Below, piece by piece: positions 5,153 through 7,912 of a DNA stretch of 7,912 nt. Made by a program: the position numbers and the translations under genes. Source of the stretch: Chloroflexota bacterium (lineage in GTDB: Bacteria > Chloroflexota > Limnocylindria > Limnocylindrales > CSP1-4); the NCBI GenBank assembly GCA_021789355.1, contig JAJYJR010000255.1, positions 1-7,912 of the forward strand, read 5' to 3'. Under the pieces are notes generated by a model. That model had not been told where the DNA came from and searched no databases. It saw nothing but the letters and a program-made list of their open reading frames with translations. Within the stretch, counting starts at the first letter, position 1, and every line of letters begins with the position of its first letter.

Positions 5153-6372
5153 TGGGTGCCCGGGTGCGCATCGTCATCCTCGGCGGCTCCTTCGGCGGGC
5201 TGAGCGCCGCCTACGAGCTACGCCGCCACCTCTCCCCCGAGCGCGCCGAGATCACCCTCGTCGCCAAGGACGAGCGCTTCAGCTTCGTCCCCTCCTTTCC
5301 CTGGGTGGCGATAGGGCGACGCAGCCTCGAGCAGATCTCCTTCCCCCTCGCCCAACCCCTCGCGAAGAAGCAGGTCGCCTTCGCGCACGAGACCGTCACC
5401 GGCATCGACACCGACGCCAAGGTCGTCACGACCGCACGCGCCGAGCACCCCTACGACTTTTTGGTCGTCGCCACCGGGCACCGCAGCGCGAACGAGGCCG
5501 TCGCCGGCCTCGGCCCCTTCGACGGGCCCGGCCACTCGCCCATGTCGGCAAGAGAGACCGAAGAGCTCGCCGGCGCCATCGCCTCGCTCCTCGCAGACCC
5601 GGGCCCCGTCGTCGTCGGCGCCGCCCCCGGGGCGAGCTGCATCGGCCCGGTCTACGAGCTCGCCTTCGAGCTCGACCACCTTCTCCGACGCCGCAACCTC
5701 CGCCACCGCGTCCCGATCACCGTCCTCACCCCCGAGCCGTTCCTCGGCCACATGGGCATGGGAGGTGCCGGCACGATCCGCCAGCTCCTCGAAGCAGCCC
5801 TCGAAGAGCGCGACATCACCTACCGCACCTCGGTCGCGATCACGCGGATCACCGACGAAGCCGTCGAGGCCGAAGGGCTTCGCCCCACGCCGTCTCTCTG
5901 CTCGATAGTCATCCCACCCCTCGCCGGCGTCGAGGCCGTCGCTGCGAGCCCAGGGCTCTCCAACCCGAAGGGCTTCGTCCCCGTCGACGACCACTACCGC
6001 CACCAGGCCGCCGACGGCGTCTACGCCGTCGGGGTCGCCGTCGCCCTCCCCCCGGCCGGCGAGACCGCCGTGCCGGTCAACTTCCCCAAGACCGGCCACA
6101 TGACCGAGCAGATGGCCGACATCGCCGCCAGGGACATCGCGGCGCGCATAGACGGGCGAGAAGCCGAGACCGCGGAGCTTTCCGCGCGCTGCGTGCTCGA
6201 CATGGGCGACCGGGGTGCCTACATGGCCGTCGACCCCGTCCGCCCGCCGCGCAACAAGATCCCGACGGTGTCCGAGGGTCGCCGGTGGCTCTACGCCAAG
6301 CAGGCCTTCGAGCGCGCCTACCTCGCCACCGCGCGCCGGGGCCACCGGATGCCCACCACGCTCGGATGGTGA
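5152..6372 (+). CDS. SQR/flavocytochrome-c sulfide dehydrogenase-like FAD oxidoreductase
   Basis: FAD-dependent disulfide-reductase-fold protein of 406 residues, the usual size for sulfide:quinone oxidoreductases. FAD-binding motif VILGGSFGGLSAAYELRR at 8-25 (GGSFGG rather than textbook GxGxxG); second dinucleotide-fold motif YDFLVVATGHR at 101-111; GAAPGASCIGPVYELAFE at 156-173 with Cys163, the GASC-GP-YE signature of this family; SIVIPPLAGV (251-260); DGVYAVGVAV (288-297), where FAD is bound again; and VPVNFPKTGHMTEQMA (308-321). Cysteines are only 163, 250 and 347, the last in ARCVLDMGDRGAYM. Cys163 and Cys347 are candidate redox-active thiols for sulfide or persulfide; the third cysteine of classical SQR at about 125-130 is absent. 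No signal peptide; membrane contact, if any, would be peripheral. An AAGGTGGTGG stretch (5135-5144) may serve as ribosome-binding site, and the ATG overlaps the dsrE-like stop by one base (TGATG). Electron acceptor unknown. Confidence 0.87.
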   Translation: MGARVRIVILGGSFGGLSAAYELRRHLSPERAEITLVAKDERFSFVPSFPWVAIGRRSLEQISFPLAQPLAKKQVAFAHETVTGIDTDAKVVTTARAEHPYDFLVVATGHRSANEAVAGLGPFDGPGHSPMSARETEELAGAIASLLADPGPVVVGAAPGASCIGPVYELAFELDHLLRRRNLRHRVPITVLTPEPFLGHMGMGGAGTIRQLLEAALEERDITYRTSVAITRITDEAVEAEGLRPTPSLCSIVIPPLAGVEAVAASPGLSNPKGFVPVDDHYRHQAADGVYAVGVAVALPPAGETAVPVNFPKTGHMTEQMADIAARDIAARIDGREAETAELSARCVLDMGDRGAYMAVDPVRPPRNKIPTVSEGRRWLYAKQAFERAYLATARRGHRMPTTLGW

Positions 6373-6542
6373 ACGTGTCGGAGCGCGTCGACGCCAGCCT
6401 GCCCAAGGTCGCAGAGCTGCTCGTCGTGTGTGCCCATCCCGACGAAGCGTCCTTCGGCCTCGGCGGCGTGCTCGGCGCCTTCGTGGACCGAGGGACTCGG
6501 GTCCGCGTGCTGTGCCTCATCCACGGGGAAGCCTCCGCCTGA
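6366..6542 (+). pseudogene. PIG-L (LmbE-like) deacetylase, N-terminal fragment
   Basis: Beginning of a zinc-dependent PIG-L family N-acetyl-sugar deacetylase (the MshB, Mca, BshB group). The product reads LLVVCAHPDEASFGLGGVLG then AFVDRGTRVRVLCLIHGEAS. AHPDE is the metal-binding motif (His and two acidic residues), and the strand-helix-strand pattern with the final HGEAS is standard for the first 50 residues. It ends after 58 residues, against about 220-280 in the family, at a TGA that appears to belong to a foreign element starting near 6540. The second zinc-ligand region is missing, so it is inactive. Start: ATG 6366, or GTG 6369, which gives a GTGA overlap with the flavoprotein stop. It was evidently the fifth gene of the operon. 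In Actinobacteria such a deacetylase would suit low-molecular-weight thiol metabolism, but substrate cannot be read from this fragment. Confidence 0.78.
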
Positions 6543-6551
6543 CTATTCGGG

Positions 6552-6630
6552 ATCCTTGGACCACCGTTTCCAGAATCCCTGGACCACGGCACCGAAATCT
6601 CAGGACCACCGCGGCGGAATCCTTGGACCA
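6552..6630 (+). repeat. Four 12-bp direct repeats, ATCCYTGGACCA, at 22-23 bp spacing (possible IS21-like end)
   Basis: Copies at 6552 (ATCCTTGGACCA), 6575 (ATCCCTGGACCA), 6597 (ATCTCAGGACCA) and 6619 (ATCCTTGGACCA); starts are 23, 22 and 22 bases apart, about two helical turns. Several are preceded by a G/A-rich GGA or GA. Multiple regularly spaced protein-binding repeats next to a TG-starting terminus are typical of IS21-family ends, where the transposase binds in array. The array begins just after the point where the PIG-L gene is cut (TGACTATTCGG at 6540). No istA or istB sequence is recognisable, so the family assignment is tentative; an operator array is the alternative. Confidence 0.6.
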
Positions 6631-6644
6631 GACTTTCCTGGTCC
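6625..6644. repeat. Inverted repeat GGACCAG-ACTTTC-CTGGTCC
   Basis: Perfect 7-bp stem with a 6-base loop, formed by the last GGACCA repeat and an inverted copy. No run of T follows, so it is not a convincing intrinsic terminator. It may be the turn of the repeat array, with the same binding site in opposite orientation. Confidence 0.5.
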
Positions 6645-6811
6645 CTCACACTCGTTCTCAACTCAGTTCAACCACCCGCTCGATCGGCCACTTGGGGCCG
6701 GAATCGGCACCTGATTGGCCAAGCTTGGGAGTTGGTTGTTCATTTGGCAGTAGTAGCGGGCTGTGGGTCCTGTTGACGAAGGGCCCCCGGAATTGCCCCA
6801 GATAGGCCCAA
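6645..6811. other. Non-coding spacer between two IS remnants
   Basis: Roughly 165 bases with no recognisable gene, lying between the direct-repeat array and the first recognisable codons of the IS4-type transposase. It presumably holds the inner part of the first element's end and the junction with the second. A short minus-strand frame near 6664-6700 reads SGPKWPIERVVELS before a stop and might be the tail of a transposition gene, but I cannot place it. Confidence 0.4.
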
Positions 6812-7678
6812 GCGGCGAGCCGGGCCGTCCGCGGGCTGCTCCGTCTGCTTGACCCGGAGATGCTCCTGCTTCTTGACCGGGGCTTTCCCGGCTAGGAGCT
6901 GTGGCAGCAAGCAGCAGCGACCGGAGCCCAGCTGTGCTGGCGGACGAAGTTGAACGCGGTGCTGTCGCCCAAGACGCCGCGCCCCGACGGTTCCTACCTG
7001 TCGGTGCTCCAGCCGCCTCAAGGCAATCCCGGGGCGCCGATCACCGCCCGGGTGGTCGAATGCACCCTCACCCATTCCTCGCGCCCAAGCGATCAGGGCC
7101 CGATCCGGCTCATTACCACCCTGGCCGAGCCGACCATGGCGCCCGCGCTCGAACTCGCCTCGCTCTACGGCGCGCGCTGGGAGCACGAGAACGCCTTCGA
7201 TGAGCTGACGACCCACCAGCTGACGACCACCAGCGAGGTGCGGGGCGGGTGCTGCGCTCCAAGTCGCCCGAGATGGTCACCCAGGAGATCTACGCCCACC
7301 CGCTCGTCTACTTCGCGATCAGGTCCCTCATCAATCGGGCCGCCGAGCCCGAAGAGCTCGACCCGGACCGGATCTCGTTCATCGCCTCGCTGCGCGTGGT
7401 CCGCCGCCAGGTCACCGACCAGGCGGCCTTTTCCCCCTGAGCACCTGGCGACCGCCTTTGCCGAGGCGACGGCCGAGATGCTGGAGCGGCTTGGCAGGCG
7501 GCGATTGCGAGTCAACCCAAGGGTGATCAAGCGCAAGATGTCCAACTGGCCCGTCAAACGCGCCGAGCACCGCAATCCTGCTCGCCCGCAGGCGCCACCG
7601 CGCGACACGATCGTTCTCATCGGTCCGTCTCGGACTACCTCCCAGCGGCGGCAACCGCGAGCGGCGGTCGATCCTTAA
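6812..7678 (+). pseudogene. IS4-family transposase, 5'-truncated with a nonsense codon and two frameshifts
   Basis: Central and C-terminal part of a DDE transposase of the IS4 (DDE_Tnp_1) family. In order: RGLLRLLDPEMLLLLDRGFP with the second catalytic Asp in LDRGF; TAG at 6893-6895 where relatives have an aromatic residue before ELW; ELWQQAAATGAQLCWRTKLN; the catalytic Glu region YGARWEHENAFDEL (about 7167-7208), matching Y-2-R-3-E; then a 14-base tandem duplication shifts the frame; HQRGAGRVLRSKSPEMVTQE continues in the second frame to DQAAFSP; one extra T near 7438 restores the first frame at PEHLATAFAEATAEM; and it ends NPRVIKRKMSNWPVKRAEHR and TAA. The N-terminal domain with the first Asp is missing. 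The lysine expected six residues after the Glu is Thr here (DELTTHQ for usual DELKTHQ). It is clearly inactive and old. Confidence 0.85.
7205..7233 (+). repeat. Tandem duplication in the IS4 transposase (15-base unit and 14-base copy)
   Basis: CTGACGACCCACCAG (7205-7219) is followed directly by CTGACGACCACCAG (7220-7233), the second copy lacking one C. Removing the 14-base copy restores FDELTTHQRGAGRVLRSKSP, the sequence expected for the family, so the duplication is the cause of the frameshift. It looks like replication slippage. Confidence 0.85.
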
Positions 7679-7690
7679 CTAAGGGGTATT
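7673..7690. mobile_element. Probable right terminus of the IS4-family remnant
   Basis: CCTTAACTAAGGGGTATT spans the transposase TAA stop (7676-7678) and contains the near-palindrome CCTTA-AC-TAAGG. AT-rich termini of the TTAACTAAGGGGTATT kind fit the ends of IS4-type elements as I remember them. No matching left end (AATACCCCTTAG) is seen upstream, as expected if the left side was deleted. The exact edge is uncertain. Confidence 0.4.
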
Positions 7691-7694
7691 TTGC

Positions 7695-7912
7695 CTAGTA
7701 CGGGCTCCGTTCCGAGAAGATCTTGGTGGGGTTCTCCTCCGTCATCTGCCTGATCTGCTCCTCGGTGACACCTCGCTCACGCAGGGCGGGAATGACGTCG
7801 CGGAGGATGTGCATGAAGTGCCAATTCGGCGTGGCCACCTCCAGCGCCGCATCATCGAACCAGTCGTTGTGGCAGGCCGCGTCGTGGCTCAGGACCATCT
7901 TGTTCGCATATC
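7695..7912 (-). CDS. Phosphotriesterase-family metallohydrolase, C-terminal part
   Basis: Last 71 codons of an amidohydrolase-superfamily protein of the phosphotriesterase (PHP/PTE-related) group, running in from the right edge. The frame is open through the edge (YANKMVLSHDAACHNDWFDD), so the ATG at 7896-7898 is internal. MVLSHDA carries the aspartate equivalent to the last metal ligand of the family (Asp301 of the Pseudomonas enzyme). NWHFMHILRDVIPALRERGV then TEEQIRQMTEENPTKIF is the usual C-terminal helix region, in which a protein loop is followed by the final NP-x(2-3)-F. Members hydrolyse lactones, phosphotriesters or carboxylic esters; the substrate cannot be told from this end. The stop TAG at 7695-7697 lies only about five bases from the presumed IS4-type terminus, so the gene seems just missed by the insertion, or its last residues (SERSPY) could be altered. 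Confidence 0.85.
   Translation of the reverse strand, partial: YANKMVLSHDAACHNDWFDDAALEVATPNWHFMHILRDVIPALRERGVTEEQIRQMTEENPTKIFSERSPY

Noticed and set aside
5218..6345. Minus-strand open frame of 375 codons
   Set aside because: It is antisense to the flavoprotein, with low-complexity Gly/Asp/Val composition and no domain; a GC-rich shadow.
4836..6365. 568-codon frame ending in the PIG-L motif, suggesting a large fusion
   Set aside because: Only the codons after about 6366 resemble a protein family; the rest is a shadow of the DsrE-like and flavoprotein genes.
6552..6630. Possible CRISPR array
   Set aside because: The conserved unit is only 12 bases with 10-11 bases between units, far below CRISPR repeat and spacer sizes, and the copies differ from each other.
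6625..6644. Intrinsic terminator
   Set aside because: The hairpin is short (7 bp) and not followed by a T-run; it is better explained as an inverted copy of the GGACCA repeat.

Overview
The window is GC-rich DNA whose genes look actinobacterial. It carries a mycofactocin glycosyltransferase, genes overlapping by ATGA/GTGA, and an apparently leaderless start. The class within Actinobacteria cannot be fixed from the sequence; an acidimicrobial or similar environmental lineage is only a guess.

Layout. Positions 1-1221 (+) hold the C-terminal part of an MftF-type glycosyltransferase that enters from the left edge; its tail is overwritten by the end of an IS110-family element. Positions about 1147-1420 (-) are a 3' remnant of that IS110 transposase, joined directly to a broken nrfD-like membrane-subunit gene (about 1417-1631, -). 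Upstream of nrfD on the same strand is a DmsB/PsrB/NrfC-type four-cluster iron-sulfur subunit (1631-2605, -). It has an in-frame TAG and has lost three cluster cysteines. No catalytic molybdopterin subunit is visible. This half is a decayed respiratory oxidoreductase locus.

Positions 2873-6539 (+) are the live core: a tightly overlapping operon of an ArsR-rhodanese fusion regulator, a class-V cysteine desulfurase, a small DsrE-family sulfur-carrier-like protein and an SQR/flavocytochrome-c-like flavoprotein. Junctions overlap by 4, 4 and 1 bases. A fifth gene, a PIG-L (LmbE-like) deacetylase, starts inside the flavoprotein stop but is cut after about 58 codons. The operon has all the parts of a persulfide relay with its own sensor: sulfur release from cysteine, a sulfur-accepting protein, a flavoprotein of a sulfide-oxidising family, and a regulator carrying a persulfidable rhodanese loop. 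The joint function is inference.

Positions 6540-6810 hold 12-bp direct repeats at 22-23 bp spacing, resembling an IS21-type transposon end. They are followed by a multiply broken IS4-family transposase (about 6812-7678, +). The right edge (7695-7912, -) is the C-terminal end of a phosphotriesterase-family metallohydrolase. The window therefore reads as a sulfur-handling cassette and a dead oxidoreductase locus between two catabolic or cofactor genes, bounded by worn IS remnants. No rRNA, tRNA or CRISPR array was seen.
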